The notes below the pieces were generated by a model that saw nothing but the letters and a program-made list of their open reading frames with translations, was not told where the DNA came from and made no database searches. Of a DNA stretch of 28,992 bases, positions 1-9,938 are shown piece after piece. Source of the DNA: Bacteroidetes bacterium UBA6661 (lineage in GTDB: Bacteria > Bacteroidota > Bacteroidia > AKYH767-A > OLB10); the NCBI GenBank assembly GCA_002455375.1, contig DKKR01000086.1, positions 19,651 to 48,642 on the forward strand, read 5' to 3'. The position numbers and the translations under genes were made by a program. Every line of letters starts with the position of its first letter. Within the stretch, counting starts at the first letter, position 1.

Positions 1-1
1 T

Positions 2-472
2 AACCTGATGGAAGAAAACAAGCGGGCGGTAATGGGAATGATTATAAAAATGAATGACAGCATTCCGCTTACTGCGGCTGACACCGCTGCGCTTGAATCT
101 ATTGCTTACACGCCTGCTATAGTGGGTGGAACAGCTGTGTATATTGCACGAGGTATTTTAGCCATTGAGGTGGATGATGAATGGCTGACATCATCTTACA
201 GAATGGCTAATGACAACCAAAAAGAAAAGAATAAAAATACACTGGATATTTATCCCAACCCTGCCAGAAATTTTATTTTTATAAAATGCACGGGCAGCAT
301 AACGTATGAAATAACGGATGCGGCAGGGAAACAATATAAGCAGGGTAATTTTGATTTGCAGGGCAATGCAGTAGTAAGCATTAACATTGAGCAGCTCATG
401 CAGGGAGTTTACATAGTAAAGGCTACACAGGAAGATTGCACCAAGGTAGCGCGGATTGTTGTTATAAAATAA
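2..472 (+). CDS. C-terminal part of a T9SS-exported protein (5' end outside window)
   Basis: The frame is open from base 2 with no stop before the first ATG at 8, so this is probably the tail of a longer gene cut by the window edge. Counting from that ATG, residues ~76-154 form a type A T9SS sorting domain: YPNP at 82-85, then short beta strands and the ending GVYIVKATQ...ARIVVIK. In this family the domain targets the protein through the outer membrane and is then usually cleaved. The part before it (about residues 30-65, GGTAVYIARGIL) is of a kind often found just before the sorting domain in large Bacteroidota secreted proteins; its function is unknown. The next gene starts 28 bases downstream on the same strand and is also a T9SS cargo, so the two are probably co-transcribed. 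Sorting domain confident; identity of the full protein unknown. Confidence 0.75.
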   Translation, partial: NLMEENKRAVMGMIIKMNDSIPLTAADTAALESIAYTPAIVGGTAVYIARGILAIEVDDEWLTSSYRMANDNQKEKNKNTLDIYPNPARNFIFIKCTGSITYEITDAAGKQYKQGNFDLQGNAVVSINIEQLMQGVYIVKATQEDCTKVARIVVIK

Positions 473-500
473 TTTCTGAACGTAATAAAGCTGTTTTTTT

Positions 501-2024
501 ATGTTAAGAAATATTATTGTCTTACTGGTATTGAGCATTAATATATGCCATGCACAGTACAAAAATTCAGTATGGTGCTTTGGCGACAGCGCAAGGATAG
601 ATTTTGTAAATGGAATGGCAACAGCAAGCAGCAGCGCTGTTGGCTCAAGAGGAACATGCACAAGCATAGCCGATTCGGCTAACAACTTGCTTTTTTATAC
701 GGCTGATGATCCAAATTACAATAATATCCCCGGCTACATTAGAAGAGGTACTGTTTACAACAAGTTCAACGTTGTTATGGATAATGGCGATTCGTTAATA
801 TCCCTTGCATGGTACAATGAGCATATTATAATTCCAAACCCGGCAAATGATAATACATTTTATTTATTTCACGTAGGGATCAATTCAGATTTACACAGTG
901 GATTGTTTCTATCTGTTATTGATTTGAACTATAACATAGGGTTAGGAAAAATAACCATTAAAAACAAACCATTAGTTGATTCGGTTGTGTTTACAGATGC
1001 TATTGGAGGGGTTAAGCATGGCAACGGGCGTGACTGGTGGGTGGTGAGCAAGCCAATCTATGTAGGAGCAACAAGCTTAATTCCTTCCGACACGTTTTAT
1101 GTTTATCTTGTAACGCCTGACAGCATACATGCTCCAATGAAGCAGCGTATTGGATATGACAAAACTACGGGTTTGGGTAATTTTACATTTTCATCTGACG
1201 GCAGCAAACTAAATTTTGTTAGTTATGGCGGCTCAATGCAGTTATTTGATTTTGACCGCTGCACAGGGTTAATGTCAAATGCCAATATTATTACTGATTC
1301 ATTGCCGATTACAGATGGAGCTTTTTTAGGTTCGGCATTTTCGCCCAATGACAGCTTGCTTTACATTATCAAAGGAGTCTATTATCCTTTTTATTTATTG
1401 CAGTATGATATTTATTCGCAGGATATGGACACCATAGCACAGATAACCGGAATGCAAACGGTTGTAAACAGGGGGAGGTCCCCCGGTCATATCAGACTTG
1501 CTCCAGACGGAAAAATATACATGACTGCATCCTATACCGATACATTAGGGTATCTTTATTTCCCTTATGCAGATTCCTGTTATTTTCCTGAAAACATGTA
1601 TTTGGGAGTCATCAACAATCCGAACGTGAAAGGTGTGGGGTGCAACTTTAATAATTTCGGGTTTTATCTTGGAGGCAAACGTACTTATTGGGGTTTGCCC
1701 AACAACCCCGATTATGAGTTGGGCGCATTGCAAGGTAACGGTTGCGATACGCTAACAGCATTAAAGCAAGATCCGGAAATAGTTAAAAATAATTTATTTG
1801 TTTACCCCAATCCTGCTAAGGATTTTGTCACCATTGCGTTTTCAAAGGCTGTTCGTACAACCTGCAACATACGTTTGTTTAATGTACTGAATAAAGAAGT
1901 TTACAGGCAAAATTTTGTACAACAAAAAGTAACTGTACCCATAGCAAATCTTGCAAAAGGCATTTACATTGTTGAGGTTAGTAACAATGGTTTTAAAGAA
2001 TATGCAAAATTTGTAAAAGAGTAG
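501..2024 (+). CDS. Secreted beta-propeller-like protein with T9SS type A sorting domain
   Basis: A 507-residue secreted protein. Residues 1-19 are a Sec signal peptide (hydrophobic LLVLSI core, ending CHAQ). The mature protein opens with VWCFGDSARIDF and later SIADSANNLLFYT, the hallmark of a Bacteroidota propeller family. Further typical signatures are FSSDGSKL, FSPNDSLLY, LAPDGKIYM and VINNPNVKGVGCNF. These suggest repeated four-stranded blades. Residues ~428-507 are a T9SS type A sorting domain with YPNP at 435-438 and the ending GIYIVEVSNNGF...KFVKE, so the protein should be exported to the cell surface or medium. No catalytic motif was recognised. It lies 28 bases after another T9SS cargo gene, suggesting one transcript. 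Function beyond surface display is unknown. Confidence 0.85.
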   Translation: MLRNIIVLLVLSINICHAQYKNSVWCFGDSARIDFVNGMATASSSAVGSRGTCTSIADSANNLLFYTADDPNYNNIPGYIRRGTVYNKFNVVMDNGDSLISLAWYNEHIIIPNPANDNTFYLFHVGINSDLHSGLFLSVIDLNYNIGLGKITIKNKPLVDSVVFTDAIGGVKHGNGRDWWVVSKPIYVGATSLIPSDTFYVYLVTPDSIHAPMKQRIGYDKTTGLGNFTFSSDGSKLNFVSYGGSMQLFDFDRCTGLMSNANIITDSLPITDGAFLGSAFSPNDSLLYIIKGVYYPFYLLQYDIYSQDMDTIAQITGMQTVVNRGRSPGHIRLAPDGKIYMTASYTDTLGYLYFPYADSCYFPENMYLGVINNPNVKGVGCNFNNFGFYLGGKRTYWGLPNNPDYELGALQGNGCDTLTALKQDPEIVKNNLFVYPNPAKDFVTIAFSKAVRTTCNIRLFNVLNKEVYRQNFVQQKVTVPIANLAKGIYIVEVSNNGFKEYAKFVKE

Positions 2025-2228
2025 ATTCAGATTGTTTAGTAATACAAAGCAATAAATTAAGTCCTTTTTATTCAGAATTAGTTGCGTTGTGGAAGCATTT
2101 AATCACCGTATTATTGTTGGTATCTCATTTTTTATTTATTGGGAATTTTTAAAATTTTAATCCCTAAATACTTCTATAACATTTCATCCGTTACCTTTAT
2201 GATTTTTAATCAAGGTAAAAACTGCATT

Positions 2229-5200
2229 ATGAGTACCCTTAAATACCATTTCTGGACATTACTCTGTATTGTTCTGCTATCGGCATGCAAAAACCAAAAC
2301 ACGGTTTCTGTTGCCAATAAAAACTTTGAAGATGTTGTAGAGCAACAACAAAACCTCATTTTTACTTTCGATAAAGACCTTGTTGACGATAGCCTGCTTA
2401 ACCGTTGGGACAGCACACAGTTTGTTGCTTTCACACCAGCGGTCAAAGGATTGTTTAAGTGGAACACCAAACGCGAGTTGATGTTTTCGCCAGAAACATC
2501 TTTTGGCCCTGCTACATTTTATAAAGCTGTTGTTACAGATAAAATTCTTTTTGAAAACAGGTTACTTTCTTTAAATGTACCTGCAGCATATGATTTTCAT
2601 ACACCACTGACACAACTTGAAGGCCTTCATGCACACTGGGCGCTATCTACACAACAAAACAGCATTGTATTACTTGCCAAACTTGATTTTAATTATCCTG
2701 TTCCGTCAGCTCAGATGAAAGACCTTGCTCAGATAAAGATTAATGATAAAGTTTATCCTTTTACCGTTGTTACCAACGATGCTTCAACAGAAGTAGTTCT
2801 GGAAATAAACAACATGCAGCCTGCAGATTTTAAAAAAGTAAATGTCAGCGTATCTATTAATAAAGGTTTGGCATGTAATGGCAGCAATTATAAAACTGAA
2901 AGTGTTCTTATTAAAGATGCAGATGTGCCACTACCCAACAGGCTCACCGTTATGAATGCATCAGGCGAGTATGATAACACACAACCTGTTATTCATGTTT
3001 ACACCAATCAGGCAGTTGATATGAATCAGATTGCAATGTATGTTACTGTTCAGCCAAGAGTAGATTTTACCACAGAAGCAGCCAACGATGGCTTCTTAGT
3101 AAAGGGTGCTTTTGACCCGGGACAGTCGTATCAGCTTACAGTTAAAAAAGATCTGAAAGGATTAATTGGCGGCATGCTGGAGCAGGATTTTATTGCAACT
3201 GTACCTTTTGGCGAAATGCAGCCATCCATATCATTTACCAACGCTGCTGGTATGTATCTTTCTTCAAAGGGAAATAGAAATATAGGAATACAGCTCGTAA
3301 ACGTGCCTAAAGTTCGTGTAAGCGTTTATAAAGTTTATGAAAACAACATTCTGAATTTTATGCGTCAAAACAGTTATAGCAATTACTATGAAGAATCAGA
3401 TGATGGTAGCTACGGTGGTAACCAATATAATATTTATGGAATTGAAAATTATGGCGACTTAGTGATGCAACGTAATTACAGTGCCAAAAGTCTGCCTCGC
3501 GGTAACGGCATCAATTTGCTCAATCTTTCTCTCGATGAAATTAATGCCTACAAAGGCATTTATGTGGTTGATGTTGCATCAACTGACGATTATTGGCTGC
3601 ACGATACAAAAGTAATTGCACTTTCTGATATTGGAATGATAGCAAAATATTCCGAAAACGAATTGACAGTCTTTACCAACTATATTAAATCGGCCTTGCC
3701 TGCCGAAGGTGTAAATGTCAGTTGCATATCAACCAACAATCAGGTGCTGTTCAACGGCACAACAGACCATGATGGAAAGATTACTTTTTCTGATATAGGC
3801 AGTAAAGCAAAAAATTTTCGTGTAGGAATGATTTCTGCCAGACAGGGTAAAGATTTTAATATGATTTTGCTGAGTGAATCGAAGGTGAGTACAAGCCGCT
3901 ATGATGTTGGTGGCTATAAAGATAATCCTGCCGGAGTTATGGCTTACATTTATGGCGACAGAGATATGTATCGCCCGGGCGAAACGGTTTATCTGAACAC
4001 AATAGTGCGTAATGAAAAATGGATGCCCGTTGCCAATGTACCTGTTAAATTGAAAATGACCATGCCCAATGGTCATGAGTTTAAGACACTGCGTAAATCC
4101 CTCAACAGTCAGGGTGCAGTGGCAGCAGATTTTTTATTGCCGCAGGCAGCAGTTACAGGAAATTATAATATAGATATTTTTTCTGCCAACGATGTACTTA
4201 TCGGCTCAAGAACAATACAGGTAGAGGAGTTTATGCCCGACAGAATTGATGTGAAAGTAAAAACTAATAAAAACAATTTTCAACCTGCTGACACCATTAT
4301 TGCTGCAATTGCTGCTACAAATTTTTTCGGTCCGCCAGCAGCAATGCGCAAGTTTGAAGCAGAGTTTAATCTCGTAAGAAAAAGTTTTTTAAGTAAAGAA
4401 TTCAGTGGCTATAATTTTACTGTTAAAACAATTAACGAACTACCGGTAGATAAAAAGGTTGAGCAAGGGCAGACAAATGAAAAAGGCGAAGCAACAGCTA
4501 AGTTTCTGATTCCCGATTCCTGTAAAAACTCAGGCCTTTTGCAAGGTAGAATTTACACAACGGTGTTTGATGAAACCGGACGTCCGGTAAACAGGCTCAA
4601 CACTTTTGATGTAAATACGCAAAGAAATTATTTCGGTATTAAGCTGAATGATTATTATGCAAATATTGGCACCAACATGGTGATTAATCTGGCAGCATGT
4701 AATAGCAATGGCAGTGGTGCAGCGGCTACGGCCTATGTAGAGATAATTAATTACGATTGGTACAATGTGATTGAAAAATCAGATAACGGACAGTATCGCT
4801 ATGTTTCGCAAAAGCGCGAAGTAACCATGTTAAGCCGCGAAATAAATATTGCTGCTGGCGGAAGTAATCTGAATTTTATTCCTGCCAATTCAGGTGAGTA
4901 TGAGGTGCGCATCAGTGCAGTTAAAGGTGGTAACTATGTGGCATCAAATTTTTGGGCTTATGGATATGGTTACACATCAAACACATCTTTTAACATAAAC
5001 ACAGAAGGGCAGGTTATCATTAAGGCAGATAAAGACACATTTACACCGGGCGAAAAAGCTAACTTACTCTTTAAAGCACCTTTTGCAGGTAAGTTATTAG
5101 TTACGGTTGAGAGCAACAGGCTTTTAAAACATTATTATATCAACACAGATAAACGTTCGGCAATGCTTTCAATACCTGTGGACGAAAGTTTCTTGCCCAA

Positions 5201-7622
5201 TGTGTATGTAACAGCTACGTTGTTTAAGCCACTTGATGATGGCGCAATGCCATTAACGGTAGCCCATGGCTTCATACCCCTTATTGTTTCAAAGCCTGAA
5301 CTGAAATTACCTGTTGCCATAACTTGTGCTGCAAAGTCAAAGAGTAAGAGTAAACAGACGATTAAAGTACGCACTGTCCCTAATGCAGAACTGACTGTTG
5401 CTGTTGTTGACGAAGGTATTCTTGCATTAAAGAATCAGAAGTCACCTGATCCATTCGGATATTTTTATCAGAAAAAAGCATTGCAGACTACAACGTATGA
5501 TGTATATGCGCAGTTGCTTCCCGATTTAAAAATGCGTTCATCCACCACCGGTGGTGATGGATTTGATCTGGCAAGAAGAGTAAATCCTTTATCCAACAAA
5601 CGTGTTCAGTTGGTAGCACTTTGGAGTGGCATACTCAAAGCCAATGCAGCCGGTGATGCAGTATTCAACATTGAAATTCCACAGTTTAGTGGCAAGCTAC
5701 GTGTAATGTCATGTAGTTGGAAAGATAACCGCTTCGGAAGCAGTGAGCAGTTTATCAGTGTTGCCGATCCTGTGGTTATCAGTCCGTCTGTTCCACGGTT
5801 TCTAAGTCCCGGTGATTCGTTAGAGATGCCTGTAACCTTCACCAACACTACGTCAATGCCTTTAACGTTAAATGTAAGTTGTTCTACAACAGGGAATCTT
5901 AAATTGTCCAATAATGCATCATCACAACTCACAATTGCACCCTCAGCAGAAGCGCGTTATGTCTGGAATATAGTAGCTTCATCGGCCATAGGGCAGGGTG
6001 CAATAGAAGTTAAAGTAAATACGGGTAAAGAAACATTTTCGGATAAGACTGCAATCACCATCAGACCGCCATCTTCTTTAGCAAAGGAAACAAGTAATGG
6101 TGTGGCCGAAGGAAACACTACTGTAAAAGTTGCATCTGATTTTATTTCCGGTTCAGCCAAAGTGAATTTTATGCTTAGTGCATCACCGTTGGTTCAGTTT
6201 ACAGATCAGCTGATTTATTTATTCGATTATCCGCATGGCTGTTTGGAACAAACTGTCTCAATTGCATTTCCACAGTTGTATTATGGTAGTCTTGCAAAAA
6301 ACATCACCAACAAAAATGGTGTGGCATATAATCCTGACTTTAATATTCAGGAAGCTATCAGAAAAATTGAAGGCATGCAGATATATAATGGCTCAATGAC
6401 ATACTGGCCGGGTAGTGTAATTGAAAACTGGTGGGCAACTGCTTATGCCTTGCATTTTCTGACTGAAGCAAGAAAAGCAGGATATTCAGTTAACGAGAAC
6501 ACCATCAACAGAACTTTTGAATATCTCAAGTCAAAAGTAAAAACTAAAGAAACAGAGATAGTATATTTTGCTAATGCAAGTAATGTTATTGAAAAGCAGG
6601 TGAAAGTAAAACGTGAAATTATCTATTCACTTTATCTGATGGCACTTAACGACAAGAGAGATTTGTCTATGATGAATTTTTATAAGGCAAATCATTCACA
6701 ACTGACATTGGATTCAAAATACATGCTTGCCTTAAGCTATCTTGCAATTGGCGATACAAAAAGTTATTTGGCATTATTACCCGAAAAATTTGCAGGAGAA
6801 AAATCAGAAAGAAGTCTTGCAGGTAATTTCTCATCCTACATCAGAGATCAGGCATTGACTTTAAACTGCCTTCTCGAAACCGACCCGGACAATGCACAGA
6901 TTCCAAATATGGCGCGCACACTTTCGCAATTGCTAAGAGGAGAAAAGTGGTTGAGCACGCAGGAACGTGCATTTGCTTTGCTTGCATTGGGTAAGTTTGC
7001 TAAACGCAGTACATCAACAAATGTTCGTGCAACAGTGTTTGCCGATGGAAGACAGATTGGTGTTTTTAATGGCAATGATTTGACGATAAATAGCAATCTT
7101 GCCGGAAAGAAGATTGAAATACGGACAGAAGGCAAAGGTCAGTTGTATTATTTTCTTGAAGTGAGTGGAATAAAAGAAAGCTTAAAGTTTAAAGATGAGG
7201 ATAGCAAACTGATTGTTAGGAGAAGTTACTTCAATCGCTTTGGTCAGCAAATGAATAACAATTTTAAACAAGGTGATTTGATTGTCGTGCAGTTGGCTTT
7301 AAGTTCTCCAACCGGTAATGATGTAGAAAATGTTGTACTTACAGATTTAATTCCTTCAGGATTTGAAATTGAGAATCCACGAATTGTTGACGACAGAGAA
7401 ATGACATGGGTAAAAAGTAAAGCGCAACCAGATTATTTTGATATCCGTGACGATAGAATTAACCTATATTCTCAGGCAGGTAAAGTAACGAAGTATTTTT
7501 ATTACACTGTGCGCGCTGTAAACACCGGAAGTTTTGTTGTTGGGCCTGTCAGCGCTGATGCCATGTATGATGGAGAGTTTCATTCTTATAGCGGAGGTGG
7601 AAGAGTTACGGTGGTTAAATGA
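2229..7622 (+). CDS. Alpha-2-macroglobulin family lipoprotein with thioester motif (YfhM-like)
   Basis: A 1797-residue bacterial alpha-2-macroglobulin. I chose the ATG at 2229 over an in-frame ATG at 2139 because a lipoprotein signal begins there (hydrophobic core, LLSAC, lipidated Cys20); the upstream extension has no signal-like order. The protein should be anchored in the envelope and trap proteases by a covalent thioester. The GCLEQ thioester motif is intact (Cys1338), followed by an alpha-helical thioester-domain region and a C-terminal receptor-binding-like beta region. The distance from Cys to C-terminus (~460 residues) is close to that of E. coli YfhM; the N-terminal macroglobulin-domain part is longer. 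RDMYRPGETVYLNTIVR (about residues 580-596) is the typical MG2 signature. The stop overlaps the next start (ATGA at 7619), coupling it to penicillin-binding protein 1C, the usual partner: A2M is thought to protect the periplasm when the wall is breached and PBP1C to repair it. Confidence 0.93.
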   Translation: MSTLKYHFWTLLCIVLLSACKNQNTVSVANKNFEDVVEQQQNLIFTFDKDLVDDSLLNRWDSTQFVAFTPAVKGLFKWNTKRELMFSPETSFGPATFYKAVVTDKILFENRLLSLNVPAAYDFHTPLTQLEGLHAHWALSTQQNSIVLLAKLDFNYPVPSAQMKDLAQIKINDKVYPFTVVTNDASTEVVLEINNMQPADFKKVNVSVSINKGLACNGSNYKTESVLIKDADVPLPNRLTVMNASGEYDNTQPVIHVYTNQAVDMNQIAMYVTVQPRVDFTTEAANDGFLVKGAFDPGQSYQLTVKKDLKGLIGGMLEQDFIATVPFGEMQPSISFTNAAGMYLSSKGNRNIGIQLVNVPKVRVSVYKVYENNILNFMRQNSYSNYYEESDDGSYGGNQYNIYGIENYGDLVMQRNYSAKSLPRGNGINLLNLSLDEINAYKGIYVVDVASTDDYWLHDTKVIALSDIGMIAKYSENELTVFTNYIKSALPAEGVNVSCISTNNQVLFNGTTDHDGKITFSDIGSKAKNFRVGMISARQGKDFNMILLSESKVSTSRYDVGGYKDNPAGVMAYIYGDRDMYRPGETVYLNTIVRNEKWMPVANVPVKLKMTMPNGHEFKTLRKSLNSQGAVAADFLLPQAAVTGNYNIDIFSANDVLIGSRTIQVEEFMPDRIDVKVKTNKNNFQPADTIIAAIAATNFFGPPAAMRKFEAEFNLVRKSFLSKEFSGYNFTVKTINELPVDKKVEQGQTNEKGEATAKFLIPDSCKNSGLLQGRIYTTVFDETGRPVNRLNTFDVNTQRNYFGIKLNDYYANIGTNMVINLAACNSNGSGAAATAYVEIINYDWYNVIEKSDNGQYRYVSQKREVTMLSREINIAAGGSNLNFIPANSGEYEVRISAVKGGNYVASNFWAYGYGYTSNTSFNINTEGQVIIKADKDTFTPGEKANLLFKAPFAGKLLVTVESNRLLKHYYINTDKRSAMLSIPVDESFLPNVYVTATLFKPLDDGAMPLTVAHGFIPLIVSKPELKLPVAITCAAKSKSKSKQTIKVRTVPNAELTVAVVDEGILALKNQKSPDPFGYFYQKKALQTTTYDVYAQLLPDLKMRSSTTGGDGFDLARRVNPLSNKRVQLVALWSGILKANAAGDAVFNIEIPQFSGKLRVMSCSWKDNRFGSSEQFISVADPVVISPSVPRFLSPGDSLEMPVTFTNTTSMPLTLNVSCSTTGNLKLSNNASSQLTIAPSAEARYVWNIVASSAIGQGAIEVKVNTGKETFSDKTAITIRPPSSLAKETSNGVAEGNTTVKVASDFISGSAKVNFMLSASPLVQFTDQLIYLFDYPHGCLEQTVSIAFPQLYYGSLAKNITNKNGVAYNPDFNIQEAIRKIEGMQIYNGSMTYWPGSVIENWWATAYALHFLTEARKAGYSVNENTINRTFEYLKSKVKTKETEIVYFANASNVIEKQVKVKREIIYSLYLMALNDKRDLSMMNFYKANHSQLTLDSKYMLALSYLAIGDTKSYLALLPEKFAGEKSERSLAGNFSSYIRDQALTLNCLLETDPDNAQIPNMARTLSQLLRGEKWLSTQERAFALLALGKFAKRSTSTNVRATVFADGRQIGVFNGNDLTINSNLAGKKIEIRTEGKGQLYYFLEVSGIKESLKFKDEDSKLIVRRSYFNRFGQQMNNNFKQGDLIVVQLALSSPTGNDVENVVLTDLIPSGFEIENPRIVDDREMTWVKSKAQPDYFDIRDDRINLYSQAGKVTKYFYYTVRAVNTGSFVVGPVSADAMYDGEFHSYSGGGRVTVVK

Positions 7623-9937
7623 AGGCAGCAGTTAAAGGCTTCCGATGTATTATTTTAAAAAGTGCAATTGCTATTGCAGCATGCATGTTGTTGGTGTATG
7701 TGATGTCATGGTTGATTCCATTGAACGTAAACATTCCTTATGCTGTAACAGTTACTGACAGTCGTGGCGCAGTGCTGCATGCTTTTTTATCCAAAGATGA
7801 GAAATGGAGGATGAAAGCAGGTTTGAGTGAAATAAATCCACAATTGGTAAAAGCTATTATTCAAAAGGAAGACAGGTGGTTTTATTTTCATTATGGCGTA
7901 AATCCCGTTGCCGTTATCAGGGCAGCAGTAAATAATTTATTTTACCAGCGAAAGACTTCGGGTGCATCAACCATTACAATGCAGGTTTCAAGATTGCTTA
8001 ATCCTGAACCACGCACATTGTTTAATAAAATGATTGAAGCTTTCCGTGCAGTACAATTGGAATGCAGGTATTCAAAAAAAGAAATTTTAGAGATGTATCT
8101 CAACCTGATTCCGTATGGCGGAAATATTGAAGGTGTAAAAGCTGCATCAGTTTCATATCTCGGCAAATTGCCTGCCGACTTATCACTTGCAGAGTGTGTA
8201 ACATTATGCATCATTCCTAACAGACCAAATTCTTTACGCCCGGGTTATGACAATGATTTAATAAGACGTGAAAGAAATAAATGGCTGACAAGATTTGAAA
8301 GGAATGGAGTTTTTAAAAAGGAAATCATCAACGATGCTTTGAATGAACCTGTTGAAATGACACGACAGGCTGCACCTGCATTGATAACACAATTAGCCTA
8401 TCGCCTGAAGGAACAGTATCCAACTTCGGAGAATATTCATTCTACCTTACAAGCATCGTTACAGCATAAAGTGCAATCGCTTGTTTATAATTACAGTAAA
8501 CGTAAGTCATTGCAAAGTATTTACAATGCATCGGCAATTGTGATTGACAATAAGAATCACAAAGTAGTAGCCTATATTGGCTCCGCAGATTTTAAAGATC
8601 AGTTACATCACGGACAGGTTGATGGAGTAAATGCTGTTCGTTCTCCGGGTAGCAGCCTCAAGCCATTAATTTATGCAATGGCATTTGACAAAGGTTTAGC
8701 AACACCTATGACAGTAATTAATGATGTGCCGGTAAATTATATGGGGTATAATCCTGAAAATTATAATTCAAAATTTAATGGTAGAGTTACTGTAGATTTT
8801 GCATTGTCACATTCACTGAATATTCCTGCAGTAAAAATTCTGAATCAGTTGGGTGTACCAAATGTAACACAGGCATTAATTAAATGTGGTTTCACTTCAA
8901 TTGAAAAGAATAAAAACAGACTGGGATTATCTTTGGCTCTTGGAGGTTGCGGTGTGCGCCTTTATGAACTTACAAACTTGTATTCTGCCTTTGCAAATAG
9001 TGGAGTTTATCAGAAATTAAAATTTATTGAAACGGATTCATTGAGTAATGATACTGTCAGAATAGTTTCTCCCGGTGCAGCCTATCTGACTACAGAAATA
9101 CTTAGTAAGGTTACGCGCCCCGACTTGCCTGATAATTATGCAAACCTACTTCGTATTCCTCACATTGCATGGAAAACAGGAACATCGTATGGCCGAAGAG
9201 ATGCATGGAGCATTGGCTATAATAAAAGGTTTACTGTTGGTGTATGGCTGGGAAATTATAACGGCAATGGCGTTGCCGAACTTAGTGGAGCTTCTGTGGC
9301 CACGCCTCTGCTCTTCGATATTTTTAATGCAATAGATTATAACAGTGACTCAACATGGTTCAGTCCGCCTGCCGATGTAAATTTCAGATTGGTATGCAGC
9401 GAAACAGGTCTGCTTCCCGGTGTCAGTTGCAGCAATCAGATTATGGATGAGTTCTTACCCGGCATAACCTCCAATGCTGTTTGCAACCATGTAAAAGAAT
9501 TTATGATTTCTCCTGATGAGAAAATAAGTTATTGCACATCATGTATGCCGGCAGCAGGTTATAAGAAAAAGCTGTTTTCTTCTCCTGACGCTGAATATCT
9601 GGCATTTCTGAAAAGTGAAAACATCAGTCTCAATCTTCCGCCACCGCATAATCCTGCTTGCACCAGAGTATTTGCAGGGCAGCCTCCAAGAATTGTTTCT
9701 CCCAATATGCAAAGTGAATACTTACTTGATTTAAATGCAGGAGATAAAATTATGCTGCAATGTCAGGCATCACCGGAAGTAAGAAATGTTTACTGGTACA
9801 TTAATGATTTGTTTTATCGTGCTGCAGCAGCTAATGAGCAACTGTTTTGTTCTCCACCAAAAGGCCGTATTAAAATTTCATGTGCTGATGATATGGGCCG
9901 CAACAGCGACATCTTTATTAAAATAGACGAGTTGTAA
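7619..9937 (+). CDS. pbpC: Penicillin-binding protein 1C (bifunctional transglycosylase/transpeptidase)
   Basis: A 772-residue peptidoglycan synthase, nearly the length of E. coli PBP1C. Residues ~12-35 form the single membrane anchor. The GT51 glycosyltransferase domain follows, with the catalytic Glu in KEDRWFYFHYGVNP (Glu84) and GASTITMQVSRLL at 115-127. The transpeptidase domain has all three motifs: SSLK (Ser345, Lys348), SLN (399-401) and KTGT (519-522). The last ~85 residues, from PPRIVSP, match the BiPBP_C domain typical of the 1C class, which separates it from PBP1A and PBP1B. It polymerises lipid II and cross-links stem peptides on the periplasmic face. The start codon overlaps the stop of the alpha-2-macroglobulin gene by ATGA, so translation is coupled. 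The convergent rlpA-like gene ends 1 base away. Confidence 0.95.
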   Translation: MKAAVKGFRCIILKSAIAIAACMLLVYVMSWLIPLNVNIPYAVTVTDSRGAVLHAFLSKDEKWRMKAGLSEINPQLVKAIIQKEDRWFYFHYGVNPVAVIRAAVNNLFYQRKTSGASTITMQVSRLLNPEPRTLFNKMIEAFRAVQLECRYSKKEILEMYLNLIPYGGNIEGVKAASVSYLGKLPADLSLAECVTLCIIPNRPNSLRPGYDNDLIRRERNKWLTRFERNGVFKKEIINDALNEPVEMTRQAAPALITQLAYRLKEQYPTSENIHSTLQASLQHKVQSLVYNYSKRKSLQSIYNASAIVIDNKNHKVVAYIGSADFKDQLHHGQVDGVNAVRSPGSSLKPLIYAMAFDKGLATPMTVINDVPVNYMGYNPENYNSKFNGRVTVDFALSHSLNIPAVKILNQLGVPNVTQALIKCGFTSIEKNKNRLGLSLALGGCGVRLYELTNLYSAFANSGVYQKLKFIETDSLSNDTVRIVSPGAAYLTTEILSKVTRPDLPDNYANLLRIPHIAWKTGTSYGRRDAWSIGYNKRFTVGVWLGNYNGNGVAELSGASVATPLLFDIFNAIDYNSDSTWFSPPADVNFRLVCSETGLLPGVSCSNQIMDEFLPGITSNAVCNHVKEFMISPDEKISYCTSCMPAAGYKKKLFSSPDAEYLAFLKSENISLNLPPPHNPACTRVFAGQPPRIVSPNMQSEYLLDLNAGDKIMLQCQASPEVRNVYWYINDLFYRAAAANEQLFCSPPKGRIKISCADDMGRNSDIFIKIDEL

Positions 9938-9938
9938 T

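Noticed and set aside
191..685. 164-codon open frame on the minus strand across two T9SS cargo genes
   Set aside because: It overlaps two well-supported + strand genes and their spacer; no family features.
2192..2199. TACCTTTA before the alpha-2-macroglobulin gene as a -7 element
   Set aside because: One mismatch to TAnnTTTG and no TTG at a suitable distance upstream; too weak to call.
2025..2228. 204-base spacer before the alpha-2-macroglobulin gene
   Set aside because: A+T-rich, with a GGGA...TCCC inverted pair (2140-2164) but no stem of note, RNA gene or ORF.
2139..2228. Longer N-terminus for the alpha-2-macroglobulin from ATG 2139
   Set aside because: The 30 extra residues would bury the lipoprotein signal that begins at 2229.
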